The notes: a model not told the origin generated them from the sequence alone. Shown: positions 9,760 to 20,439, counted from the stretch's first letter. The stretch: 64,000 bases of DNA from Methanobrevibacter arboriphilus JCM 13429 = DSM 1125 (GCF_002072215.1 NZ_JXMW01000005.1:1-64000); one strand, 5' to 3'. Translations and numbers: made by a program.

Positions 9760-10159
9760 TATTATCTCCTCCTTACCTCAATTAATTACACTGATTATAT
9801 TATATGCTTAATGATATACTTGATAATCAAAATAAGATAGAATTAACTATCTATAGAAAAACTGTAAAGTCATTAACTTAAAGCTAAAACTAAGTAAATT
9901 TATTAGAATAATTAAAGTAACTTACTAATGTAAGATATATATAGCTCAAGCTAATATAATTCTAAAATATAAAATACTTATATAAACAATGAAAATTATA
10001 CAAACTTTTTATCATTATAAAATTTGATTAAAGTTGTATATAAATGTTCATGTATAATAATGTGATAATATAAAGACGATCTTATATAATTATATTTACT
10101 AATAATAGCTATAAATAACAAATAGCTATAAATAGCAATCGAAAAACTAAGTCGAAAAA
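9760..10159. other. Spacer inside the LSm-rpl37e pair
   Basis: 400 AT-rich bases with no gene. Near the LSm end there are two short tandem words, aatagctataaata (twice) and tcgaaaaactaag (twice), at about 10110-10162. Confidence 0.6.
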
Positions 10160-10405
<246 letters not shown>

Positions 10406-10681
10406 CTATTAAATATTATACCATATTAATTATAATTTAATTTATATTTAAATTTAACTATTAAATAGCTATAAAATCATCTAATTTTGATAGTATCCAT
10501 ATTTATAGAATATAATTGAATATTTTTAATTCTATTAAATATCAATCTCTAAAAAAGCTTTATAGATAATTCTTTTATTCTTAATTATTTAATATAATTG
10601 TTATTTGTTGTTAAGTTATATATAAAGATTTTGATTATATAAATATAGTCTTTTTAGAATAATTAATTAGTTAATATCCTA

Positions 10682-11329
10682 TTATTTATCAGATTTAATA
10701 TAATCTGGAATTTTAACTATAAAATTATCGATAAATAGTAAAAAATAAATAATACTACTACCAGATGGGAAAAAATAGGATAAAATCAAAGCTATGAATG
10801 CGATTAATGGGAAAAAAAGTGCAGTCCTCTTTTTATAATTATAATCTTCAAAATCACTGAAAAATCCTTTTTTATCTGCATAAATATATTGAGACAACAA
10901 TAAGATACCAATCGATAATAAATTTATATGAAATAAATATCTAAAAATTGCAAATTCTGCTCCAAAATCACTGATCAATGGATATGTAACAGGAACTAAA
11001 ACAACAAACATTAAAATTAATAATGTCAACCACATGAATATTTTATCCATCTTCTCTAAATTATGAAGTAAAAATCTTATCTCAATCCAAATAGATCCTA
11101 AAATTAAAAAACAAAGAATAAATAAAAATAAATCAATCGTGAAACCCTGTAAGTATGAATTCAATTGGAGCATTGAAATCAATTCATTTTTAAGTGGAAC
11201 ATGAATAGCTAAAACTAAAATTGTCATAGCAACAGCAAAAATTCCATCTGTAATAGCTTCAGCACTAGCTGTAGATACAAAATCTCCTTCATCGGTTTTC
11301 TCAAAAATAGTTTTCATAATTTCACTCAT
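10682..11329 (-). CDS. TMEM175/DUF1211-type membrane protein, probable potassium channel
   Basis: 215 residues with about six membrane segments. Near the N-terminus, SAEAITDGIFAVAMTILVLAI matches the signature of this family, in which the (F)SDGVFAIA helix lines the ion pathway (here TDGIFAVA with Ala-Ile in place of Ala-Phe). The family is known to form K+ leak channels in prokaryotes. Transcribed alone, with AT-rich DNA on both sides. The family call rests on this motif and the topology. Confidence 0.75.
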   Translation of the reverse strand: MSEIMKTIFEKTDEGDFVSTASAEAITDGIFAVAMTILVLAIHVPLKNELISMLQLNSYLQGFTIDLFLFILCFLILGSIWIEIRFLLHNLEKMDKIFMWLTLLILMFVVLVPVTYPLISDFGAEFAIFRYLFHINLLSIGILLLSQYIYADKKGFFSDFEDYNYKKRTALFFPLIAFIALILSYFFPSGSSIIYFLLFIDNFIVKIPDYIKSDK

Positions 11330-11614
11330 ATAATTTTTTATAAATTAAGATAAAGATAAGTTACAATAATAATCCTATTTAATCTTATATACTCCTATAT
11401 AATCCTCTTTTAAATAAATATAATTAATGTAATAAATATATAATAAATGTATTAATAAATATATTAATAAATATAATAAATTAATAATAATAAATTAGTG
11501 ATAAATATAATAAATAAAAATTTTAATAATAATTTAAAAATTTAATAAATATAATAATTAAAAATTTAATAAATTAAAAATTTAAAAATTTAAAAATATT
11601 ATATAATCACAAAT

Positions 11615-13000
11615 TTAGTTTTCATTAGATAATTTAAGAAGTAAAGAATCTGAAAATTTAACATCAAAATTATTAAAATCATTTAAAATAACATCCAAAT
11701 GATTTAATCCAGATTCAGTTATTTTATAAATACCTCCATCTTTTTCTAACCAATTATTATCTATCAAATGAATAATAATCTCATCAAAATTACTATTAAA
11801 ATCTAAATCTTTGTTTGGTAATAAACCAAGTTCTGATATAACAGGAATATAATTATTTTTAAATGTATCATTAAAAGATTTAACTAATTCTTCTTGAGTA
11901 TTAGCATCCTTATTATGAACTGAAAATAAAATCCACAACCTAAATGTTTCTAAATGATTAATATTAACATAATCACCAAATACAGTTTTATATTTAGAAA
12001 AATCAGTTTCTTCACCATCATAAGAAGATTTAGCATCTTTTAAAAGACCAAAAGCATCTCTTAAAATTCCAAATCCAATAAAAATACCTACAATTGCATC
12101 AACCCAAAAGATATTAAATAAAGATAAAACAGCTCCAAGTATAACAGCAGAACCTATAAAAATATGATTTTTAGAATCAACAGATTGAGAAATAATAGTT
12201 AAATTATTAAAAGATCTTCCTACATGACGTTGGTACACAAATAAGCCAATAGCAGATAATATAGCAATACCTTCAACTATAACAACCAAAGGTACCTGAT
12301 TAATTGGGTCGACAGTATTATTTAAAATTTCAATTATCCGAGTTATAGATTCATAAACAGCACTAAATCCAGCTATAAATAACATAAATATAACAAGTAT
12401 TGTACTTAGAAACTCATGATGAAACTTAATCCCAAGCCAAACAAAAAATGCAGAAATAGTATCAGTTGTTGCATCAAGACCATCCGATATTAGACCAACA
12501 CTTCCACTAATAAAACCTGTAGATAATTTTAAAATAGCTAAAAAGAAATCTATGAAAATATTATTTCGAGCAACAGCATTAGTATTAAGTAAATATTTAT
12601 CAATCTCTTTACTTCTTTTTTTCATTGCATTAACAAGATATTTACCCTTTTTTTGACCAAATTCAGTTAATTTATAAGTTTCATCATTTATCTTCTCAAC
12701 TAAACCAAAATTAATCAAACGATTAAGGTTGTTAAGAGAACCCATTTCTCCAGCTTCAACCTCTATTATAGTTTTACTATCTACAGAATCTCTTTTAAAA
12801 AAATATCTTGTTCTTTCTACACTATCAATTATCGAATTTAAAAAAGATTTATCTTTTTCATTCCATTGTTGATACCATATCGATGAAATAAAAATAATTG
12901 TTTTATCATCAACTTGAGTTAAACTTAATGGACCTTCAACATATAAAGCCATTAAAATGAATTTATCAAAACCTACTAAAGTTTTGCCATTAATTTTCAT
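11615..13000 (-). CDS. CDF-like cation transporter flanked by two winged-helix-like domains
   Basis: 461 residues. About 1-125 is soluble and ends in a winged-helix-like piece (NRLINFGLVEKINDETYKLTEFG). About 140-320 holds six membrane helices arranged as in cation diffusion facilitators: SVGLISDGLDATTD in helix 2 and SQSVDSKNHIFIGSAV in helix 5. Metal positions read D-x3-D and D-x3-H where Zn transporters usually have H-x3-D in both. About 330-461 ends in another winged-helix-like segment (IIIHLIDNNWLEKDGGIYKITESG). Sensor-like domains at both ends of a transporter core are unusual. Substrate unknown; Fe, Mn, Zn or Cd are possible by family. Confidence 0.7.
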   Translation of the reverse strand: MKINGKTLVGFDKFILMALYVEGPLSLTQVDDKTIIFISSIWYQQWNEKDKSFLNSIIDSVERTRYFFKRDSVDSKTIIEVEAGEMGSLNNLNRLINFGLVEKINDETYKLTEFGQKKGKYLVNAMKKRSKEIDKYLLNTNAVARNNIFIDFFLAILKLSTGFISGSVGLISDGLDATTDTISAFFVWLGIKFHHEFLSTILVIFMLFIAGFSAVYESITRIIEILNNTVDPINQVPLVVIVEGIAILSAIGLFVYQRHVGRSFNNLTIISQSVDSKNHIFIGSAVILGAVLSLFNIFWVDAIVGIFIGFGILRDAFGLLKDAKSSYDGEETDFSKYKTVFGDYVNINHLETFRLWILFSVHNKDANTQEELVKSFNDTFKNNYIPVISELGLLPNKDLDFNSNFDEIIIHLIDNNWLEKDGGIYKITESGLNHLDVILNDFNNFDVKFSDSLLLKLSNEN

Positions 13001-13499
13001 AATAACCCCCGTATTATTATAAATTTTAAATTAATACTTTATCAACTTAATATATATAGTTGTAAAAGATTATATAAAGTTTTCTATGTATTTCAATCAT
13101 ATATAAATACCACATCTAAATGCAATGACAAAATAACTTATAATATAAAAACTTATAAATAACCTATATAATAAGCTTAGCTGTTTAATAAAAAATATAA
13201 AATTGTCTTTAAAAATCTAATAAAAATTCAAAAAATATCTATACTATAAAAAACTAATTATATATATAATAATAAGCAAAGAAAAAAGATTATTAATTAA
13301 TTTATCATTAAATAAATCATAGATAGTAACTTTATTAAGAATTACTTAAATATCGATTAAATAATTAATTATTGATTATATACAGAATATAGTATTAGAA
13401 TTGATTAAATATTAATTAAATAATTAATTATTAGTTATATACAGAATAATATTAAAAATTAATTATTATATTAATTAAATACAGAATAAGGTGTTTATT
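13001..13499. other. Divergent intergenic region
   Basis: Between the CDF-like gene (minus) and the PUA gene (plus). Contains a roughly 60-bp imperfect duplication (ttaattaaataattaattatt...tatatacagaata at about 13340-13490). Otherwise only AT-rich promoter-like sequence. Confidence 0.6.
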
Positions 13500-13976
13500 T
13501 TGAAAGTAAAACAAAGACATCATCTGAAAAAAAAGAAATTGAAAGAATTGAAAAGAGATTTAGGAGAATACTCTACAATAATTCCAAATAAATCTAGTGT
13601 AGAGTATTTAGAAGTAGATCCAAATCCTTTTATTCTTATTGATGGACAGCCATACATAATAATTATTGATGAAAAACCATTTCCAACATTGAAAGCTGCT
13701 TTAGAAAATGAAATTGGAGGAAAAAAAGTCGTTGTTGATATGGGAGCTATTAAATTTGTGACAAATGGTGCTGATATAATGAGTCCAGGAATAGTAGAAA
13801 CAGATGAAAATATCAAACAAAATGATGTTGTTATAATTGTTGAAGAAACACATAAAAAACCATTAGCCATAGGTATTGCAGAAATTACTGGTGAAGAAAT
13901 GGTTAATAATGATTCTGGAAAAGCTATTCAAAATATTCATTATATTGGTGATGATATTTGGAATCTTGAGATATAA
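13500..13976 (+). CDS. PUA-domain RNA-binding protein (MCT-1/Tma20-like)
   Basis: 158 residues from the TTG at 13500, which follows AAGGTG by six bases; a GTG at 13491 is part of that signal. The N-terminus is very basic ([17 protein letters not shown]). The C-terminal half is a PUA domain ([25 protein letters not shown] ... [14 protein letters not shown]). Archaeal relatives are linked to eukaryotic MCT-1/DENR-type translation factors and to archaeosine/pseudouridine enzymes that share the PUA fold. No catalytic domain is present, so an RNA-binding role in translation is the best inference. Confidence 0.85.
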   Translation: MKVKQRHHLKKKKLKELKRDLGEYSTIIPNKSSVEYLEVDPNPFILIDGQPYIIIIDEKPFPTLKAALENEIGGKKVVVDMGAIKFVTNGADIMSPGIVETDENIKQNDVVIIVEETHKKPLAIGIAEITGEEMVNNDSGKAIQNIHYIGDDIWNLEI

Positions 13977-14169
13977 TTTTCTGAAACCTTGAAATATAGT
14001 AATTCTTAAATCTTAAAATATAATTATTTTGAAATCTTTAGATATAATTTTTAAATCTTGAGATATAATTTTGAAATCTTGAGATATAAATATGATTTTT
14101 TAAATTTTAAAATATAATTTTTAAATCTTAAAATATAGTTTTTAAAAGATGTTTTTAAAAGTGATAAAA

Positions 14170-14865
14170 ATGGTAGAATTAAGATATGGTGCTGGAAATA
14201 TTTTTAATAAAGATGTTCATAAAATTGGAATAATAGCACTAGGCTCACATTTAGAAAATCACGGACCTGCATTACCTATTGACACTGATGCTAAAATAGC
14301 TGCATATATAGCTTTTCAAGCTTCTTTAGAAAGCGGAGCTAAATTTTTAGGAATAATTTATCCTGCACATGAAATCGAAGAAATAAATCATGGAATACAT
14401 TATACTCTTAATGAGTTAGCTGAAAATATAATAAAAACCTTAAAATCGGCTAAAAAATACTTAAATATTGAAAAAGTAATTATTGTTAATGCCCATGGTG
14501 GAAATATCCCATTATTCCAATGTTTAGATAAAATTGAAGCAGAAATTCCATTAGATATTGTAATTATTAACAATACTGTAATTGAAAATGAAGGTCCTCA
14601 TGGAGGTTCTGGAGAAATATCCATGGGGAAAGTTCTTGGAATTCTTAATGAAGATGAATTACATAATCAATCCAATATTAAAGTATTTGGTGAAGTTGGA
14701 TTAAGCGAATTTAAAGAGGCTAGAAAAAAAGATCCTGGAATTGAAGAAGGTGCCAGAGAAATAGAAGATAATGGAGTTTATCTTGATGTATCTTATGGAA
14801 AACAGATACTAAACTTAGCAGTGAACTCAGTTTTACTTGATGTAGAAAAATTATTAGACTACTAA
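14170..14865 (+). CDS. arfB: Creatininase-family FAPy deformylase (ArfB-type)
   Basis: 231 residues from the ATG at 14170, with GTGAT just upstream; an earlier ATG at 14149 lacks a ribosome signal. It matches the archaeal ArfB family, which removes the formyl group from 2-amino-5-formylamino-6-ribosylaminopyrimidinone phosphate in archaeal riboflavin and F420 synthesis. Creatininase-fold metal motifs are visible: GSHLENHGPALPIDTD, NAHGGN, and GPHGGSGEISMG with the expected Glu and His. Located 190 bp after the PUA gene, possibly on the same transcript. Confidence 0.85.
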   Translation: MVELRYGAGNIFNKDVHKIGIIALGSHLENHGPALPIDTDAKIAAYIAFQASLESGAKFLGIIYPAHEIEEINHGIHYTLNELAENIIKTLKSAKKYLNIEKVIIVNAHGGNIPLFQCLDKIEAEIPLDIVIINNTVIENEGPHGGSGEISMGKVLGILNEDELHNQSNIKVFGEVGLSEFKEARKKDPGIEEGAREIEDNGVYLDVSYGKQILNLAVNSVLLDVEKLLDY

Positions 14866-14998
14866 AAATAAGAGTACTAATAAAAATAAGAGCATTACTA
14901 AAAAATAAGAGTACTAATAAAAATAAAAGTATTAATATTATAAATAAAATTATTAATACAATAAATAATTTATTAATATTGAAAAAAGTTGGGATTTA

Positions 14999-15373
14999 TC
15001 ATGTACCTTTTTGGTCTGTGTTAGATTCCCCATTTTCATTATTATCATCATTATTGTCTTGATTGTTATTTTGATTATTATTATTGTTTTGATTATTATT
15101 AGAACTATTATCATTATTAGAGCTAGAATCAGAATTTTTTTCTTCATTAGTAGCTTGATAATTATTAGATAAACCTGAATCCTGATTTGAATTGTTTGCA
15201 AGATCAAAACTAAAAGGATTAGAAGAATTTGTATCTCCTGAATTATTATCCAAACTAGAAAAATCTATTCCAAAAAATTCTCCAGTAGAAAACCCTACAA
15301 CAGAACTAACTCCAAAGGCAACAAATGCTACTATAAATATAACAACTATATTAGCTAGCCTACTTTGACTCAT
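14999..15373 (-). CDS. Single-pass membrane protein with Asn/Ser-rich disordered tail
   Basis: 124 residues from the ATG at 15373 (AAGTGATATT upstream). Residues about 4-24 form one hydrophobic segment (RLANIVVIFIVAFVAFGVSS); the rest is Asn/Asp/Ser/Gln-rich and lacks a fold. A short positive N-terminus suggests the tail faces the wall. One of three proteins of this design within 6 kb (also 16597-16953 and 20440-20751). Function unknown. Confidence 0.6.
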   Translation of the reverse strand: MSQSRLANIVVIFIVAFVAFGVSSVVGFSTGEFFGIDFSSLDNNSGDTNSSNPFSFDLANNSNQDSGLSNNYQATNEEKNSDSSSNNDNSSNNNQNNNNNQNNNQDNNDDNNENGESNTDQKGT

Positions 15374-15779
15374 AATATCACTTGAACAAAAATAACTTGA
15401 TTTTAAAATCAAATTATTTTAAAATAATGTTATTAAAATAAATTTATTTTAGAAGTATTAAATTGTATTTTAAAAGTATTAAATTGAATATAATAAAATA
15501 TATGTTAATTAAATAATTAATATATTAAATCAATGATACTTATAAATTAAATCATTATATAATTATATTCAATATTATTTTATTTATAACTATCCCTTAA
15601 ATCAACTTAAAAATAATAATAAACTTAACAATAATAATTTATTATAATAATAGTTTAATTATTAATAATATATTTTAATAATAATTTAATCTATAAATTT
15701 TATAGACATTTAAATTTATAAGTAAATTAATAAATATTTTTTAGATTATTATTTGGCTGAAACAATAAAAACGAAAACT
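15374..15779. other. Intergenic region, no gene seen
   Basis: AT-rich divergent gap between the membrane-tail protein and yigZ; probable promoters for both but no distinctive element. Confidence 0.6.
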
Positions 15780-15866
15780 GATAAAAATTAGAATAATTGA
15801 TAAAAATGAGAACAATTGATAAAAATTAGAATAATTGATAAAAATGAGAACAATTGATAAAAATTA
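15780..15866. repeat. 19-bp tandem repeat spanning the yigZ start codon
   Basis: Alternating units gataaaaattagaataatt and gataaaaatgagaacaatt occur 4.5 times (15780, 15799, 15818, 15837, 15856). The second type contains ATG AGA ACA ATT GAT; its copy at 15806 is a decoy start ending at TAG after seven codons, while the copy at 15844 is the real gene start. Confidence 0.85.
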
Positions 15867-16446
15867 CAAAATAACATTAGAAATAAAAAGATCACAATTT
15901 ATATGTAGAATTTTTCCTGCAAAAGATTCAAAAGAAGCAAAAGAAATTATAAACTGTATATCTGAAAAATATAAAGATGCAACACACAATTGTTCTGCAT
16001 ATATAGTTACTGATGATGAGGGGTATGATGATGATGGAGAACCAGGAGGAACAGCTGGAAAACCCATGCTAAACATATTAAAAAAAAACGAATTAACCAA
16101 TATTGTAGCTATTGTAACAAGATATTTTGGAGGTGTGAAGCTTGGAGCAGGAGGATTAGTTAGAGCTTATGGAAAATCTGTTTTAGAAGCTATAAAAAGT
16201 TCAAAAATCATTGAAATGGAAAAATATAATATATACGAAATATTATTTGAATATTCTAATATAAAATCTATTGAAAATGAAATTAGATCTAGTAATATAA
16301 ATATATTAAATAAAGAGTTTAAAGAAAAAGTAAATTTTAAAATAGCTCTTAAAACGAATGATAATATTAAATATTTTCAAGAAAAAATTAAACAAAAGGG
16401 AAAAATAAATTATCTAAAAACTGAATATCTTAATAAATTAAATTAA
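15844..16446 (+). CDS. YigZ/IMPACT-family protein
   Basis: 200 residues, normal for the family. The N-terminal UPF0029 domain is clear: KRSQFICRIFPAKDSKEAKE, ATHNCSAYIV, YDDDGEPGGTAGKPML and TRYFGGVKLGAGGLVRAYG. A DUF1949-like C-terminal domain follows from about 135. Eukaryotic IMPACT modulates the GCN2 pathway and YigZ binds ribosome-related partners; the archaeal role is unknown. The ATG at 15844 begins inside a tandem repeat and lacks a good ribosome signal; a TTG three codons upstream is possible. Confidence 0.9.
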   Translation: MRTIDKNYKITLEIKRSQFICRIFPAKDSKEAKEIINCISEKYKDATHNCSAYIVTDDEGYDDDGEPGGTAGKPMLNILKKNELTNIVAIVTRYFGGVKLGAGGLVRAYGKSVLEAIKSSKIIEMEKYNIYEILFEYSNIKSIENEIRSSNINILNKEFKEKVNFKIALKTNDNIKYFQEKIKQKGKINYLKTEYLNKLN

Positions 16447-16596
16447 TCTTAATAAATTAATAAAAAATAAAATCATTTTAGAAATTAAAAAAATAATAAA
16501 AAATAAAAATAACAATTAAAAAAAGAATTAAAAAAGAATTAAAAAAAGAATTAAAATAAAGAATAATTAAAAATAAAAAATCACTAATAATAGAAT

Positions 16597-16953
16597 CTAT
16601 CCAGTAGATTCTTGTCTAGAACTTCCACCATTATCAGAGCCAGAACCTGAATCTGAAACTGAATCTGAATCAGGAGGTAAAGGTTCTTCATTAGGAGTTT
16701 GTTCATTTTGTGAATCTGATTGTGAGCTTCCACTACTACCACTATAATCATTAGAACTATAACTTTGTGTTGAAACTTGAGAAGTAGTATTATTAGTAGA
16801 ATTATTAGTATCCAAAGCTGTAGTATTATTAGTTTGATTTAAAGTATTTGCTGTATTAAAACCACCACTTATGAACATAATCACACCTATACCTGCAATT
16901 ACAATTACTGCAATAGCAACAACTATAACCAAGGTAAGCTTATTTTCATCCAT
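16597..16953 (-). CDS. Single-pass membrane protein with Ser/Asn/Thr-rich tail
   Basis: 118 residues, start ATG 16953 after AGGTGAT. MDENK is followed by a 25-residue hydrophobic anchor, then a low-complexity tail rich in Asn-Thr, Ser-Gly and acidic residues (SDSVSDSGSGSDNGGSS). Probable extracellular wall-embedded tail, heavily glycosylatable (several N-x-T/S sites). No enzyme motif. Same architecture as the genes at 14999-15373 and 20440-20751. Confidence 0.65.
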   Translation of the reverse strand: MDENKLTLVIVVAIAVIVIAGIGVIMFISGGFNTANTLNQTNNTTALDTNNSTNNTTSQVSTQSYSSNDYSGSSGSSQSDSQNEQTPNEEPLPPDSDSVSDSGSGSDNGGSSRQESTG

Positions 16954-17168
16954 AAAATCACCTATAAAAATTATTAAAATAAATTTTGTAACTTATAACA
17001 TAAATATATATAAATACAACTATATGTATTGATAATAGTATAAATAGATACCTAAAATAAATAGATATTAAAATAAGTATATTTCTAAAATAAATAGCTA
17101 TCTTAAAAAAATACTTATCTTAAAAATGTCTATCTTAAAATAAATAAATTCTAAAATTATTTATATAA

Positions 17169-18824
17169 TTACAAACTCATTTCTTTTTCTTTTTCTTTAA
17201 CAAGTTTTAATCCAAGTTCACTAAGTTTAAACTTTTGAACTTTACCACTAGCAGTTAAAGGAAATTCATTAACAAAGAAAACATGTTTAGGAACTTTATA
17301 TCTAGCTATATTATCTAAAGCATAATCACGAATATCTTCTTCTTCAAGACAAGATCCTTCTTCTTTAATAACAAATGCACCAACAATTTCCCCATACTTT
17401 TCATCAGCTATCCCAGCAACTTGAGCATCTTGAACACCATCTATTGTATATAAAAACTCTTCAACCTCACGAGGATATATATTTTCCCCACCTCTAATAA
17501 TCATGTCTTTCTTACGACCTACAATAGAATAATATCCTTCTTCATCAACAGTAGCTAAATCTCCACTGTGTAACCATCCATCATCATCAATAACTTCTTT
17601 TGTTTTATCAGGCATTTTATAATAGCCTTTCATTACATTATAACCCCTACAACAAATTTCACCAGTTTCACCAGGTTTTAATTCGATATTTGTATCAGGA
17701 TCAATTATTCTGACTTCAACATCATCAAAAGCTACACCAACAGTATTTGCCTTTCTTTCTATAGAATCATCAGCACTTGATTGTGTCATTCCAGGAGAAG
17801 ATTCAGTTAAACCATAAACACTAGTTATTTCAGTCATATTCATTTTATCCATAACTTCTTTCATAGTTTCAATTGGACAAGTTGAACCTGCCATAATACC
17901 CGTCCTAAGACTAGACATATCAAACATATCAAACATTGGATGAGTTAACTCTGCAATAAACATTGTTGGAACACCATGAACAGCAGTACACTTTTCTTTT
18001 TGAATAGCAGATAAAACTAAAAGAGGATCAAAAAGTTCAACCATGACCATAGTCCCTCCATGAGTCAAAATAGCTAAAACACCTAAAACAATACCAAAAC
18101 AGTGGAAAAGTGGAACAGGTATGCATAAACGATCTTCTTCAGTGAATTTCATTCTATGTCCAATACCATGACCATTATTTAAAATATTCCTATGAGTTAA
18201 CATTACACCTTTAGGAAAGCCAGTTGTTCCAGAGGTATATTGCATATTAATAACCTCATTATTGTCAAGAGTAGCTTTAACTTTATTTAACTCATCATCA
18301 CTTTGATGTTTACCAAGAAGCATTAACTCATTAGTGTTATACATTCCCCTATGCTTTTCTTGACCAACATATATAACAGACTTCAAATGAGGGTATTCAG
18401 AAGAATTTAATCTACCTCTAGGGTGTTTTTTTAGTTCAGGAACTAGATCATATACAGTTTTAATGTAATTAATATCACGAAAACCATCGATTATAGCTAA
18501 AGCTTTCATATCAGATTGTTTCAATATATAATCCAATTCATGGCTTTTATAAGCAGTATTAACAGTTACAAGAACTGCTCCAATTTTAGCTGTTGCAAAG
18601 AGAAAAGTTAGCCAATCAGGGACATTTTTAGCCCAAATACCAACATGATCACCTTTTTCAATACCAATTGAAAGTAGGCCTTTAGCTAACATATCAACTC
18701 TTTCATTAAATTCTTTGTATGTGAATTTTAAATCCCTATCAGGATAAACTAAAAATTCACGATCTCCTTGAGCTTCAACCTGTTTCTCAAAGAATCCCCC
18801 TATAGTTTCTTCAGAAAATACCAT
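17169..18824 (-). CDS. AMP-forming acyl-CoA synthetase
   Basis: 551 residues, full length for the ANL superfamily. Motifs in order: [20 protein letters not shown] (ATP loop), [35 protein letters not shown] (aspartate contacting ribose), [22 protein letters not shown] (hinge), and the catalytic Lys in LTASGKVQK. It activates a carboxylic acid to its CoA thioester via the acyl-AMP; the sequence resembles medium/long-chain acyl-CoA ligases rather than acetyl-CoA synthetase, but the chain length cannot be read. Start ATG 18824 after GTGAT. It forms a minus-strand group with a thioesterase and an XRE-cupin regulator. Confidence 0.92.
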   Translation of the reverse strand: MVFSEETIGGFFEKQVEAQGDREFLVYPDRDLKFTYKEFNERVDMLAKGLLSIGIEKGDHVGIWAKNVPDWLTFLFATAKIGAVLVTVNTAYKSHELDYILKQSDMKALAIIDGFRDINYIKTVYDLVPELKKHPRGRLNSSEYPHLKSVIYVGQEKHRGMYNTNELMLLGKHQSDDELNKVKATLDNNEVINMQYTSGTTGFPKGVMLTHRNILNNGHGIGHRMKFTEEDRLCIPVPLFHCFGIVLGVLAILTHGGTMVMVELFDPLLVLSAIQKEKCTAVHGVPTMFIAELTHPMFDMFDMSSLRTGIMAGSTCPIETMKEVMDKMNMTEITSVYGLTESSPGMTQSSADDSIERKANTVGVAFDDVEVRIIDPDTNIELKPGETGEICCRGYNVMKGYYKMPDKTKEVIDDDGWLHSGDLATVDEEGYYSIVGRKKDMIIRGGENIYPREVEEFLYTIDGVQDAQVAGIADEKYGEIVGAFVIKEEGSCLEEEDIRDYALDNIARYKVPKHVFFVNEFPLTASGKVQKFKLSELGLKLVKEKEKEMSL

Positions 18825-18911
18825 AAAATCACACAGTTTTTTTGTTTAGTTTAATTTTTATTATTAAATTAATTTAATTATTCTCAAAGTATTATTCAAA
18901 GTATTATTATA

Positions 18912-19331
18912 TCAAGGTTTTCCAATTTCTGTTTCATCAATTAAATGATTTCTTAATTTTCCTTTAATTTCATTAGGAATAGGTACAGATTTCTTCTCAA
19001 TAAAATCATAATGAACAATAACTGCTTTACCTTTAGATTTAAGTTCACCATTTTGCCAAGCCTCATGTCCTGTAGTAAATGAAGAGTTTCCAATTTTTAA
19101 AACATAAGTTCTAATTTCAACATCTTCTCCAAAATACATTTGAGAAACAAAATCAAATTCAGTACGAACCATTATTAATTTCCATTTCTCATAACTAAGA
19201 TCCAAATCAGGAGTAAAATATCTAAAAATGCCATTTCTTCCAATTTCAAACCAGTCAGCTACAACAGTATTATTAACATGCTTTAATCCATCTATATTGC
19301 CAAATCTAGGTGTTACACAATCTTTAAACAT
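18912..19331 (-). CDS. Hotdog-fold acyl-CoA thioesterase (4HBT type)
   Basis: 139 residues from the ATG at 19331, preceded by AGTGATAATA. The N-terminal motif TPRFGNIDGLKHVNNTVVADW corresponds to the 4HBT active-site strand and helix (usual D-x-x-G-H-V-N-N; here D-G-L-K-H-V-N-N). A tesB-like second half follows. It probably hydrolyses acyl-CoA made or used by the ligase 87 bp downstream, a pairing that may tune acyl-CoA level or act in membrane lipid or thioester repair chemistry. The exact substrate is unknown. Confidence 0.82.
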   Translation of the reverse strand: MFKDCVTPRFGNIDGLKHVNNTVVADWFEIGRNGIFRYFTPDLDLSYEKWKLIMVRTEFDFVSQMYFGEDVEIRTYVLKIGNSSFTTGHEAWQNGELKSKGKAVIVHYDFIEKKSVPIPNEIKGKLRNHLIDETEIGKP

Positions 19332-19665
19332 TATTATCACTAGTTATTGTAAGTTATTTTATTATTACCATATTTATCAGTTGCCATATGTCAGCTTCTA
19401 TATCTAAAATATAGGGTAAATTCATTAAAAATATCATGATTATTAAAAATATCATAATCATATTAAAATTATATTAAAATCATATTAAATAAGATTATTA
19501 TGTTTAATTACTTAGTAATTATACTTATACTTAGGTACATTAATTAATATTAATTAGTATATTAACTATTATATATTAATTAATACATAATTAGTACATT
19601 AATTAATACATTAATTAGTAATTAATTAGTATATTAATTAGTATATTTATTATAATTAATTATAA
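19332..19665. other. Intergenic region in the acyl-CoA gene group
   Basis: 334 bp of repeated attaattagtatatta words (19530-19665). No gene; the repeats are imperfect and AT-only. Confidence 0.6.
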
Positions 19666-20241
19666 TTAAAAAGGAGAATAAACAACAGCTAAAATCTTAG
19701 AGACTTCACCATTATAAGAATGTAAATGATGAGGAATTATTGAATCATAGTAAATACTATCACCTTTAGATACAATAAAAGAATCTTGACCATATTTAAC
19801 TTCGATTTCTCCTTCAAGAACATAGATAAACTCTTCACCTTCATGGGAAGATAAATTAAATTCTCCATCTTCTGTATGAACATCTATAATAAATGGCTCC
19901 ATATATCTATCATTTTTACCTGCACCTAAAGAATGAAATTCTAAAGCACTTACATCAGTCTGATTTTCTTCACCAGAAAAATAAACAACACTATTAGTTT
20001 CACCATTTTTAACAATTAATGGACCATTTTGAGGAGCATCATCAAGGAATGTTCCTAAACGAACTCCTAAAGCTTTAGCAATCTTAGTAATTGGAGTTAA
20101 AGAAGGTACAACATCTCCATTTTCTATGCTGTTTATAAGATCTAGGCTTACATTAGTTTCTTTAGATAATTCTTCTTTTTTAATTTCTTGAGACTCTCTT
20201 AAATTCTTTATTTTAGCCCCGATTTCATTTTTATCAACCAT
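19666..20241 (-). CDS. XRE-cupin transcription regulator
   Basis: 191 residues. Residues 1-68 are an XRE helix-turn-helix (IGAKIKNLRESQEIKKEELS, then VSLDLINSIENGDVVPSLTPI). Residues about 110-190 are a cupin (SSHEGEEFIYVLEGEIEVKYG, SKGDSIYYDSIIPHHLHSYNG) with metal or ligand-binding His/Glu positions. Such proteins sense small ligands and control adjacent genes; here the neighbours are the thioesterase and acyl-CoA ligase, which I infer to be its targets. I recall the same trio in other Methanobacteriales. Confidence 0.88.
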   Translation of the reverse strand: MVDKNEIGAKIKNLRESQEIKKEELSKETNVSLDLINSIENGDVVPSLTPITKIAKALGVRLGTFLDDAPQNGPLIVKNGETNSVVYFSGEENQTDVSALEFHSLGAGKNDRYMEPFIIDVHTEDGEFNLSSHEGEEFIYVLEGEIEVKYGQDSFIVSKGDSIYYDSIIPHHLHSYNGEVSKILAVVYSPF

Positions 20242-20439
20242 CTTATCATCTCATCAAAATAAATTAGTTTAATTAAATAAGTCAAAGTATATTAATACAA
20301 TAAATTGAATATAATGAATATATGACATAATTAATATCCAATATATTATAAATATACTATATACTATAAATATAATATAAATATAATATATAATACCATT
20401 AAATCAAATAAATCATAATAATAAATCATAATATTACTA

